The position numbers and the translations under genes were made by a program. Of a DNA stretch of 64,000 bases, positions 1 through 8,227 are shown piece by piece. Below the pieces are notes generated by a model. The model saw only the letters and a program-made list of their open reading frames with translations, ran no database searches and was not told the DNA's origin. Source of the DNA: Argyresthia goedartella (lineage: Eukaryota; Arthropoda; Insecta; Lepidoptera; Argyresthiidae); assembly GCA_949825045.1 (NCBI GenBank), contig OX463832.1, positions 18,284,552 through 18,348,551 of the forward strand. Direction: 5' to 3'. How positions within the stretch are numbered: the first letter of the stretch is position 1; each line of letters opens with the position of its first letter.

Positions 1-3
1 AAG

Positions 4-228
4 TTATATACCAACACCTTCAAACTGAACGATAACTGTAATCGTGGCAAATACGTGGATTTTGCTACTACCTATACCATTTAGGTACAGAGATGTCGGT
101 GTAAGATGGCAATCTATTTTTTTTGCTACAGATTCCCTAATTATACTACAACTCGCACCTGTATCAATAAGTATGTTTATACATTGATTGTTAATGGAAA
201 CAGGTGTGAGATTTAGTTCTGTCTTCCT
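4..228 (-). pseudogene. retroelement aspartic protease (pol start), decayed
   Basis: This frame follows the gag ORF and encodes an aspartic protease with the active-site motif LIDTGASCSIIRES, complementary to about positions 154-198. In LTR retroelements this enzyme cuts the Gag-Pol polyprotein. The frame is offset by -1 from the upstream gag frame and overlaps it, which is the usual gag/pro layout. It meets a stop at 4-6, earlier than expected for pol, and the element runs off the window. The family is probably gypsy-type, judged from its zinc-knuckle gag neighbour. The motif is clear; the family assignment is inference. Confidence 0.75.
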
Positions 229-1086
229 AAAAAATTAATTTGCTTTGTTGGGACAACAGTAACCGTGGTAGATTTATTTATCTCAGATCTTTGTTTGTGA
301 TAACAGATATTCTCCGTGTGGCCCACCTTTTTGCAATAATTACAAGTCTTACGATAATCCTGGGGTTTAGGATCCTGTGTGAGCTGTCCAGGTTGCACTT
401 GCGAATTTCTGGGGCATTGATATTGGACATGTCCGGTCTGATTACAAGAGAAACATCTCTGCACAAGCTGAATATTGCCAAACCTGGACCGTTTGGCTCC
501 ACTGGGTCCTAAACCAATATTTTCTTTGATAACCGTATCTAAAGGCCTCTTCTTAGTCTTGACGTAGGAAGACAACAAAGAAATCAGTTCTGCTGTTGTA
601 GTGACACCATTATTTAGGCTAGCCATTTTGACGTCGACGTCGCTAATGCCACCACAAACTAGTTAAATCAATTGTCCATCCGTAAACGCTACTTTGGTAT
701 TGTGCAGCAATCTCAATTTTTCCCTAGCATATTCACTATAAGACTCCAATGTATCTGATGAAAATAGTACCGCTTTGCTGAGTTTCCCCGACAAATTTTT
801 CTTTTCGGGGTAAACATCGATAATATCTACCGTCTGAAGGCTCCCATGATTCATACCATGATAAACAAGAACCCTTAAGGGCTTTACCGGCTTTGGCTGC
901 TGTTTTCAAGCTGCTCCACTTGAGTTCTGTGGCGAGAGACCCGATACTGTTGCACCAGCTAGCAGCTCCGCAGTCGCTCCGCTCGGGGTCGAAGAGCGGT
1001 AACGCGATGTCGTCATCTTTATGATGCGTAGTGGTCACTGCATCGCGAATCGCTGATAAAAGACTCGTGATCGCCGCAGCATCCAT
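213..1086 (-). pseudogene. gypsy-type retroelement gag with two CCHC zinc knuckles, broken
   Basis: Gag of an LTR retroelement, the structural protein that packages element RNA. The likely start is the ATG at 1084-1086. The N-terminal part (to about 855) is in one frame, the middle and C-terminal parts in another, so there is an indel near 850-860. An in-frame TAA at 663-665 then splits the second part. The C-terminal part has two zinc knuckles, CFSCNQTGHVQYQC and CNYCKKVGHTENIC, which bind RNA. The protease follows in the -1 frame. The breaks show the copy is dead or badly sequenced. Retroelement gag is certain; the exact clade is less so. Confidence 0.8.
228..234 (-). promoter_or_regulatory. 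probable -1 ribosomal frameshift site (slippery heptamer)
   Basis: On the minus strand the end of gag reads T TTT TTA in phase with the gag codons (aat ttt tta). This matches the X XXY YYZ rule for -1 slippage. A shift here enters exactly the frame that carries the protease DTGA motif, while the zero frame terminates at 213-215. Sequence and frames were read directly; use in translation is inferred. Confidence 0.7.
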
Positions 1087-1620
1087 CCTGGAACTTAGAA
1101 ATAAGCATGTTAACAAGAAGGCTCGGGCGATCCCACTTCTGATGTTGGATTATTCTCTATAATCTCGATAAGCAAACCTAGATTCAGCAGATTACTATTA
1201 GGATCCCTGGTTATCCATTATATTCACCATCACATTCCCTAATAATGACATCTGAGAAATGAAATAACACATTACCTTATATTTCATTTATTGAAAGTGA
1301 AACTTGAGGGAAACACAATGAAAGTACGATTTTATGTGAATATATATTACACTGTATATAAAATAAACTAATCTACTGTCAGATATTTATTCGCATGGTC
1401 ATAAAACACCCAATATCCTTTATATCGTCGATATATCTACAAAACCAGTTGTTACAATAGAATATCGCCTCTTTTTCTATATAGGATACAAGTAGCACAA
1501 AATAATATTAAAACAGATTTAGCACAATGTAAAATAATCATTGAGCCAGAAACATAAAAGCACAATGAAAGGCAGGATTAATTCACTTACCGAGATTAGT
1601 TCGGAACGGACGCCCAGACA
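1087..1620 (-). other. leader and probable LTR of the gypsy-type element
   Basis: No coding sequence. This AT-rich stretch lies just upstream of gag and should contain the leader, primer-binding region and part of the 5' LTR. I could not place LTR borders because the partner LTR is outside the window. A minus-strand GGTAAGTG near 1588-1596 could be a splice donor. Confidence 0.4.
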
Positions 1621-1635
1621 CAAGTGACCGGCCAT

Positions 1636-1812
1636 TTTTTTTTTTTTTGTTGGAGGGGAAAAAAATGGAATTACCCATGCCCAGGAGTCAGACCTCCCTG
1701 CTATGTCCGGGTCCCCACATATTGAGCGGGCATCAGCTCGTGTGGTATACGGACTAAAAACAACCCCTTTGTGTTTACAGTTGTCTTATTAAGAATTAAC
1801 TGTGAGCCATGG
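1636..1812 (-). mobile_element. 5'-truncated LINE tail with poly(A) and 15-bp target duplication
   Basis: A 177-bp insert starts with a poly(T) run on the plus strand (a poly(A) tail on the minus strand). It is flanked by a perfect 15-bp direct repeat, CAAGTGACCGGCCAT, at 1621-1635 and 1813-1827. Poly(A) plus a target-site duplication is the signature of target-primed reverse transcription. It interrupts the promoter side of the gypsy-type element, so it is younger than that element. Confidence 0.8.
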
Positions 1813-1827
1813 CAAGTGACCGGCCAT

Positions 1828-2401
1828 GTTATTCACTGTTGCTTTTATACCCTGTCTGACAATAACAGATTTGCCGCCACACGTGGCCGCTTTGGCGCCA
1901 CACAAACATAATTGTAGAAAGACAGAAATACATGTAAAATCTTAGTGATTTAAATCGTGTAAAATATTATTAATTATTATGACAATTATCTGATATTATG
2001 ATCTTATTATTTATTATAAATTATATTTATAGAAACAACTATTTCGAATATACCGGAAATTGATTTAATAAGGACTTGTAAATTCTAATATGATTTCCAT
2101 AATTAATTTCGCATTTTATGATGAATTTGAGGCTAAGTAGCCTAAAATTTTGTAATCATAAATAAGTATTTATGATTACAAAATTATCTTATAAAATAAT
2201 CATATTTATTACGGAAATGCGGAAGTGACAATGACATGATATTGACTCGAACACCATTTATAAATTCTTAAACGTTGTTAATAATTTAATTTGTATTTCA
2301 TAATGAATATCATGTCATTAATTTATAATTAATTACTACTTTACTGATATGTTATTTACAATATTTTATTATATCCTCCTACGGATACGGATATTCTGTC
2401 A
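1828..2401. other. AT-rich stretch between two LTR elements
   Basis: It contains the outer part of the gypsy-type LTR (to about 1915) and then very AT-rich sequence. There is a short inverted repeat around TTTTGTAATCATAAAT near 2146-2187. No ORF or recognisable element was seen. Confidence 0.5.
1843..1849 (-). promoter_or_regulatory. TATA box of the gypsy-type LTR
   Basis: The minus strand reads TATAAAA in a GC-flanked context, upstream of the gag leader and correctly oriented to transcribe gag. Position and orientation fit an LTR promoter; no start site can be proven from sequence. Confidence 0.4.
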
Positions 2402-2582
2402 CGCGCAAAAACTAGACTAATTTTATTATAGGAAATCCTAGCTTATATACTAGGTTGGTACATGTTATTAATGACGTGCATGAGACATAGTGCGTGATGA
2501 ATATAAATATACCTTATCTGTGACGGTCGTCAACTTATCTTAACATTACGTGAAAATATGACTAACATAGTCGACCGGCACA
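2402..2582 (-). repeat. LTR, 3' copy (181 bp)
   Basis: A 181-bp direct repeat, nearly identical to 3820-4000 (two differences seen). On the minus strand it starts TGTGCCGGTCGAC and contains a TATA box (TATATAAG) and an AATAAAA-like signal, so both are LTRs of a minus-strand element. The purine tract at 2587-2597 makes this the 3' LTR. The outer border next to CGCGC differs between copies, so the exact 3' terminus is unresolved. Confidence 0.75.
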
Positions 2583-2586
2583 GATA

Positions 2587-2597
2587 CTCCCCCCTTT
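2587..2597 (-). other. polypurine tract of the small LTR element
   Basis: The minus strand reads AAAGGGGGGAG a few bases before the 3' LTR. This is the usual place and composition for the primer of plus-strand DNA synthesis in LTR elements. Confidence 0.65.
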
Positions 2598-3382
2598 AGG
2601 GAAAAAAATAAATGAATGTACTTATAACAATGGAAAAAATCTAAGTTAGATACCATAACAAACTTATGTCAACTGCAATAATAACTAGTAGTATTTTAAT
2701 AAACATAAAATCAGATCTTCATTGAGCATACTTTAACTTAATCTAAAGGTAAATCTTACACGAATTAGAAAAATAAAGGAACTACGGTTATGCGAATTCT
2801 ACATAAGTTTAAAGAATTACTTAATATTTACCTGCAGGCAAGTCTTGTATCTTGTCGCACACTACATAAAATAAACTAAAAACTGGAAAACAGAAAAACA
2901 CTAGGAAATTGGGGCTTCGCGGTTAGTAAACTAACCTAACCTGTAACCTGGAAGAGATCCGCAGAAGAGTCGTCTGATGCTGCAGCCGCCCATGTTTTTC
3001 AGGAATCGATGAGTCAATTTACATCGCACGTCGTTGAAGTTGTAATCACTGTTTGTTTATAATTGCGACCGTACCTACACAAGGACGATTGTGCTGAATC
3101 AGCGTCAGCATTAAATCTGTAACCTTGGCTGGGCTGTAGGCAGTCAATGATCTCGTACGTCATATGTAAGTGCGTGCTCTTCACTCTCGAGTGCATATTA
3201 AGTTGTCGATTGATGAAATTTGTGTGCCCAAAAACCTTGGAATTTGGCAACTTAGGGCACATCTTGTACACCAATCGTTTATATATAAATATATATATCT
3301 CTCTCTCTCTCTTCAGTGATTTGATTATTCTTCGTGCGATGTTCTTCCTGGATGATTTCAATATTCGTTGAATTAGGTATAT

Positions 3383-3420
3383 AGTTCAAGACATAGGAAC
3401 GGCTTCCTATGTCTTGAACT
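3383..3420. repeat. perfect hairpin, 17-bp arms, 4-bp spacer
   Basis: AGTTCAAGACATAGGAA, spacer CGGC, then its exact reverse complement. It lies inside the small LTR element. Similar fold-back repeats occur elsewhere in the window (see findings). Confidence 0.95.
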
Positions 3421-3552
3421 TGAAAAGCTGCTTGCTGTGAATGAATTTGCCGACGCGTTCGTTTCTGCTGGTGCGAGCTCCATTTTGATAAATCAGCAGT
3501 CGGCTGACTATCGGTTCATTGTTCGATGTTCGATGCGGGAAATCTTCAGAAA

Positions 3553-3711
3553 TTATTTTTCTTTTGGCTTCTGGTCTGTTTTCGAATCTGGTCCGGTCAT
3601 GGCTTGCTTGAAGTCTTCTTGGTTGCCGAAGTCGGCGATCTTGGACGAAGTGCTTCTTGCTTGCACTTCTAAGGTGGCAGCACACGGAGTTTTCTTCGCG
3701 GCTGGGTCCAT
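3553..3711 (-). CDS. short ORF at the gag position of the small LTR element
   Basis: A 52-codon ORF starts at an ATG about 110 bp inside the 5' LTR. It is rich in Lys, Ser and Asp (starts MDPAAKKTPC) and ends with a lysine-rich tail. Position suggests the remnant start of gag, but no domain is recognised. It could equally be chance. Confidence 0.3.
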   Translation of the reverse strand: MDPAAKKTPCAATLEVQARSTSSKIADFGNQEDFKQAMTGPDSKTDQKPKEK

Positions 3712-3819
3712 GCTGCTATTACCGAAGGTTGCTGATGTTCAAAAGTCGGGTCACCACTTTGCCAGAGGCAATTATAAGGAGAGCGACATCTTCGGGAGTA
3801 AAGTAAAAGGCTTGAGATG

Positions 3820-4000
3820 CGCGCAAAAACTAGACTAATTTTATTATAGGAAATCCTAGCTTATATACTAGGTTGGTACATGTTATTAATGATGTGCATG
3901 AGACATAGTGCGTGATGAATATAAATATACCTTATCTGTGACGGTCGTTAACTTATCTTAACATTACGTGAAAATATGACTAACATAGTCGACCGGCACA
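3820..4000 (-). repeat. LTR, 5' copy (181 bp)
   Basis: Partner of 2402-2582, with the same orientation and length and two base differences. It carries the TATATAAG promoter motif on the minus strand. As the upstream copy it should drive the element. The primer-binding site expected just inside it is not recognisable. Confidence 0.75.
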
Positions 4001-4127
4001 CTCTCCTCTACAACATAAAAAGATACAAATTAATGTGACTATTCTTTATTACTATAAAAAGGCAATAAAAGACAAAACCTTATAGACCTTACAAAAATAA
4101 AATGAAAGTACAAACTAAATTATACAT

Positions 4128-4633
4128 TTAAACATCATTGTTTTTATTTTTCTGCTCTAGACAAAATGTACCATCGCTTTTGAATTTACTCTTAGCTATT
4201 TTAATAAATGTCTGAAGCGCCTCTAACTCTATCTCATTATCCTCAACCTGATAACGCAAATTGACCAAAGCCTTCCAGTAGCGATTACGTGGTTCCAGAT
4301 TCTGTATATCAGATTTGTTGTAAATACGACATTCGACGAATAGGTTACCATCTAAATCCTCGCTACGTTTCAGAAGACCACCAGCAACGCGCCGCCACAA
4401 AACCGATTTTAGAGAATTGGTGTTAGCTTCAGCGACGTAGCCGCGTCTTCGTCCTCACCAAACAGCTCGGTGACGGTGAACTTCTTTGCAGAGGGAAGGG
4501 TGCTACGCGTAGACGACGATGACGCCGATGGATCGTTAGTGGTCTTCTTTTGTTTAGACTCCCGGTTTGGTCCGCTATTGTGTTCGTCTTGCGCTTCTTG
4601 GACTCCTTTGCTGGTGCAGTTTTATTTACAGTA
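4128..4633 (-). CDS. terminal exon of an unrecognised host gene, with frame breaks
   Basis: On the minus strand a good acceptor (polypyrimidine then TTTTTCAG) ends at 4634. The exon begins with a T that completes the split codon left by the exon at 5245-5329, so the splice phase fits. The encoded sequence starts TVNKTAPAKESKKRK (basic) and has a Ser/Thr-rich middle (SASSSSTRST). It ends with a compact part containing GGLLKRSEDLDGN and a helical stretch ending at a stop at 4128. A polyadenylation signal AATAAA follows near 4045. Two indels (about 4570 and 4410) shift the frame, so it is a pseudogene or has read errors. No family recognised. Confidence 0.5.
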
Positions 4634-4770
4634 CTGAAAAATAGAAAAGCTTAACTGAGTAAATGATATATGTATACGTATCAACACAGGTGATAGCCAT
4701 CCTAAATTATTCCTTTTAATAAAGAAATGTAATATTGTGCTTCAATATAATTATTACTCAATGTCCAGCA

Positions 4771-4936
4771 TTGTGTGCTGTCGACTGTACGAGGTGTTGA
4801 GCTATAAATAAACGATCAAACGCAGTGGGTTTCGACTTGAATTTTATTGTTTCTCTGGGGTTGAGATGTTTTCACTTTATGTAAGATTGTGTGCTACCGA
4901 CTGTATGAGGCAGTGAGCTATAAATAGACGAGCAAT
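4771..4936 (+). repeat. imperfect direct repeat, 116-bp period, two units
   Basis: The segments at 4771-4820 and 4887-4936 share TTGTGTGCT, CGACTGTA and GAGCTATAAATA in order. They lie in the intron of the gene whose exons flank them. No coding potential seen. Confidence 0.6.
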
Positions 4937-5244
4937 TTGACTCATATTCACGTAAGTAATAAAGTCGACTTAAGCCTCGTTGACACAATTAGAGAGAGCT
5001 CGTACGAGCTAGCTCGGATACCTAATTGCTCGAACCTGGTTATCACAATAGGAGTTGCATTCGAGTTCACTCAGTCCGAGCCTACTCAGATCGTGTCGAC
5101 GCGGCATTACGAAAACTTTAAGATAACAAAATAAAATAAAATACGTTTAAACGTCTAGAGAATACAGCATAGAGTCAGAAGTGTTGTGGGGATCAAGTAC
5201 CTATCATAACGGAAATATATAGTGTGTAGTGTTATGCTACTTAC

Positions 5245-5329
5245 ATGCCATTTTCCAGTCTGCGTTGATGGTCGGCATTCATCTCATATATCTCTGGATA
5301 TTTCGTATCACCTTTATTTTCATAGGACC
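5245..5329 (-). CDS. 85-nt internal exon of an unrecognised host gene
   Basis: The minus strand shows acceptor ...GTTACAG before 5329 and donor GTAAGT after 5245. The exon encodes SYENKGDTKYPEIYEMNADH and further residues, entered with two bases and left with two bases of split codons. It joins in phase with the exons at 5427-5461 and 4128-4633. An inverted copy with the same ORF and splice sites lies at 14803-14887. Conservation of frame and splice sites in two copies supports a real exon. No family recognised. Confidence 0.65.
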
Positions 5330-5426
5330 CTGTAACGTTTTAAACCATAAGAACACAATAACAAATCATTTTCACTTCGTTTTTTCATACTATCAGCACT
5401 GTTAAATCGATGTCGGAGGGGTTTAC

Positions 5427-5461
5427 CTTTGGTGACCTTGTATTTGGCTTTCTCCGAAACT
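5427..5461 (-). CDS. 35-nt micro-exon of the same host gene
   Basis: The minus strand has acceptor GATTGCAG and donor GTAAAC around a 35-nt exon encoding VSEKAKYKVTK plus split codons. It joins in phase to the exon at 5245-5329. The inverted copy at 14671-14705 differs by one amino acid (Lys to Thr) and keeps both splice sites. Upstream exons are not visible; about 310 bp upstream the Jockey-like element interrupts the locus. Confidence 0.6.
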
Positions 5462-5768
5462 CTGCAATCTCGGGCTTCGTGCGCGCTGGTGCGCTACCTT
5501 TTTATCTATCGCTGTTATGTAATTTTGGCTATGTTATCTTGTTGTTTTCTCTATTACGAGCCTGAAACCAAAATCTGACATATTGTGATGTCGTTGTTTA
5601 TCTGGTTGTCATGGCAATGTCCATTCAAACTCGTTAGCGGTCTGATATGTATGTCTTCAATACTTTTACAAAAATACTTTTTCCCTCTTGGCCATTCACA
5701 AAAATTGCTTTTAATTTAAATAATTTTTAGAACTCTCCAAAAAGGGTATAAGAGCGGAACATTTCTGA

Positions 5769-5780
5769 AATTCGAGAGTC
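5769..5780. repeat. 12-bp target-site duplication, left copy
   Basis: AATTCGAGAGTC occurs here and at 11027-11038, bracketing the Jockey-like element. The inverted copy of the locus (near 14350-14365) carries it only once, uninterrupted. Confidence 0.85.
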
Positions 5781-6016
5781 GGAGTGTCGTCGACCGTCGC
5801 GTATACGGACCTGCATCTCTCGCCGTTCCTCCGCAGTTCGCCCGCCGCTTCGTCGCAAGCTGACGTGCGCAACACGCGCCCGTGCGCGTCGCGATATTAC
5901 CGTCGCGAGTGTTTGCACGGAGGGGAATACCTTCTAGGAACGGACGCCGGCTTCGCCTAAGGTCGTACCTGGTCGGTACCCCCTTCGGGCAGCCAACTTG
6001 TCCATAGCCCGCTGCT

Positions 6017-8227
6017 ATGGACAAGTTCAAAAGCCCTTCTAAGGGTTACAGTGACAGTGCTAGTAATAGTGTGGACAGTGCTAGTGCTAGCGTCAGTGAG
6101 TGTCATGTTGTTGATACGAGCAGCCCGCCGCTGGGGGCCACCCCGCGACGTAGTCGCCTCACCTCATCAACATCCATCGACCGCCTGCTCCCCGTCTCAA
6201 CGTCGACGGAATATGGGTTCCCTCTGGTACGTCGTCCGGTTTCGCCGAGAGCGGAGCTTGAGTTGGACGGATTATATTTAATCCGGGCCGCTCAAGCCAA
6301 ACTGTTTTCACCGGGACTACTACGCGCCATGGAGGCCTACATCGCCGATAGCCGCGCTGCCCTGGAGGGTACGCCTGCGGCTGACGTCGACGAGGAAATT
6401 CTGGACGCGAGACTGCTGGAGCAGGCGCGTGAACAGCCCCTCACACTGCCGCCACCGCCCCGCGGGACGAGGCGGGCGCGCAGCGAAAGCCCATCCGACG
6501 AGGTACTACGGGGTAGCGGAAAGCGGGCCTTGCTCGCCGACTCGCCATCCCCCCCGCCCCGCCCGCCTCAACCTAGGAAGACTGGCCTGGACATGCCAAG
6601 GCTTTCGCCCCTGCCGGGCGAGCCCCAGGCATCCGGGTCCGCCCCCGCCCACGAACCGACCGCCGCGAGTGAAAGAGACAGTGAGAGCGCTTCAACACTG
6701 GAAAGGAAAGGTACGAGTGTTTTACATACTAAGTGCTCTCCCACAGTGTCGTTTGCCGCGGCGGCCGCGACCGCAATTCCCGTGTCTGGGGCACCGCGCC
6801 CCAGCACCGCGACCCCCCTCCGACCAGTGAGGCACCCGGTGCCGCCAACCGCGCGTCCGCCCGCCCCGTCGGCGACCACGTCGCGAGTGCCCGCCCGCCC
6901 CACGCGCTCCGCCGCTGCGCCCGCGATAGTGCCCGCCCGCCCTACGCACCCCGCCGCCGCGCCCGCGACCCACCCACCGCCGCGACTGTGCCCGCCCGCC
7001 CTACGCGCCCCGCCGCTGTGCCTGCGAACCCGCACGCCGCCGCACCCGCGATAGGGCCCGCCCGCCCAATGCCGCCCGCCCGCCCAACGCCGCCAGCCAC
7101 TGCCGCCACTCAAACCGCAGCCGCGATCGCCACCACCACCGCCGCCCCACCGGGAGGCGCTGCGCCACAGCAGCCCCGCCAGCCGCGCTATCCGCCCCTC
7201 ATTGTGGAGGTCCTACCCAACTGGGCCGACCACTTCAGGGCGATAGCCAGCGAGCTCGGCCGGGCTCCCAGCGCGCGCGCCTACCAAAAGGGTGTGCGCT
7301 TCACCCCAACGGCCGAAGACGAGTACCGGCTTGTGCAGCGTTACCTGTGCAGGCTGGAGAAGGACCAGGGTGTGAGATGGTTCTCATACTCGTTGCCGGC
7401 CGACAAGACCCAGAAGGTGGCGATCCGCGGGCTGCCTTCTAACACCGCGCCGGAGGAGATAGTCGCAGCGCTTGCAGAACTCGGTGTGGAGGCCGAGTAT
7501 TGTAAGCAGATCCGGGCGCGCAAAGGACGACCCGGCTGCATCTTCTTCGCCAACCTGAAGAAGAACCCAGACCGTGCCCCCGGCGCTGTGTACGAGATCA
7601 CGGAGCTCTTGTACATGCCGGGGGTGAAGATTGAGGCCTGGCGCTCGAAACAGGGCCCGGCCCAGTGCCACAGGTGCCAGCAATTCCGGCACTCGTCGCA
7701 TATGTGCCACCGCCCCCTAGCGTGCGTACGTTGCGGCGGTCCCCACTCGGCGCGGGTATGCCCCCGCCCGAAAGACCAGCCGCCGACGTGCGCCAACTGC
7801 GGTGGCCCGCACACGGCAAATAATGCGACGTGCCCCGTGTTCCGCCAGGAGGCGCGGAACAAGAAGGCCGGCACTGTGGCGCTCACCAACGCACCCGGGC
7901 CCAAGAAGGTGCAGCCTCCCACTCTGCCTCGCCCCGATCTGCAGGAACCAACGGCGCCCGCCTCGCTTATGGCGCAGGCGAACGACGGAGCCCCCAGGCA
8001 GAAGACGAAGCGGGGGGGGGAAGAAGAAGAAGAAGGCGACGGCTCCACCTGCCGCCGGCGCCGCGGCGGCTATTCTCGCCGCCAGCGAGACTGCGGCCGC
8101 CGCTGGCGCCGCCACTCCGGCTGCGGCGATAGGGCAGCAGGACTTGGGGCACCTCACAGCCCTGCTCGCCCTCCTCAGCGACCCCACTGCCCTGGGCAGA
8201 CTCACCGCTCTGCTCCGCAATGCATGA
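6017..8227 (+). pseudogene. ORF1 (Gag-like nucleic-acid-binding protein) of the Jockey-like element
   Basis: ORF1 proteins bind element RNA. The start is the ATG at 6017. The N-terminal part is Ser-rich then acidic/proline-rich. A low-complexity segment repeats VPARPT..AA.PA about three times. A frame change near 6970 leads to a folded domain (EDEYRLVQRYLCRLEKDQGV, residues typical of the PRE-C2HC region). Zinc knuckles follow: CHRCQQFRHSSHMC, CVRCGGPHSARVC and CANCGGPHTANNATC. A second frame change lies in the G9 run at 8012-8020, after which the frame ends at 8225-8227. Both shifts are in repetitive or homopolymer sequence, so read errors are possible. Confidence 0.8.

Larger units (their letters stand above)
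2583..3819 (-). mobile_element. internal region of a small, pol-less LTR element
   Basis: Only about 1.24 kb separates the two near-identical LTRs. No protease, reverse transcriptase or integrase motif is visible in any frame, so this is a deletion derivative or a non-autonomous LTR element. It holds a short minus-strand ORF next to the 5' LTR, a 17-bp-arm hairpin at 3383-3420 and a (TC)n run near 3299-3312. High LTR identity implies recent insertion. I see no convincing target-site duplication. Confidence 0.6.

Noticed and set aside
3437..3838. 133-codon plus-strand ORF in the small LTR element
   Set aside because: It runs antisense to the LTR promoter and overlaps the LTR; composition is not convincing and it reads into the LTR border.
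6568..8220. Several long minus-strand ORFs over the Jockey-like ORF1
   Set aside because: They are shadows in GC-rich sequence, with Gly/Arg-rich low complexity and no domains.
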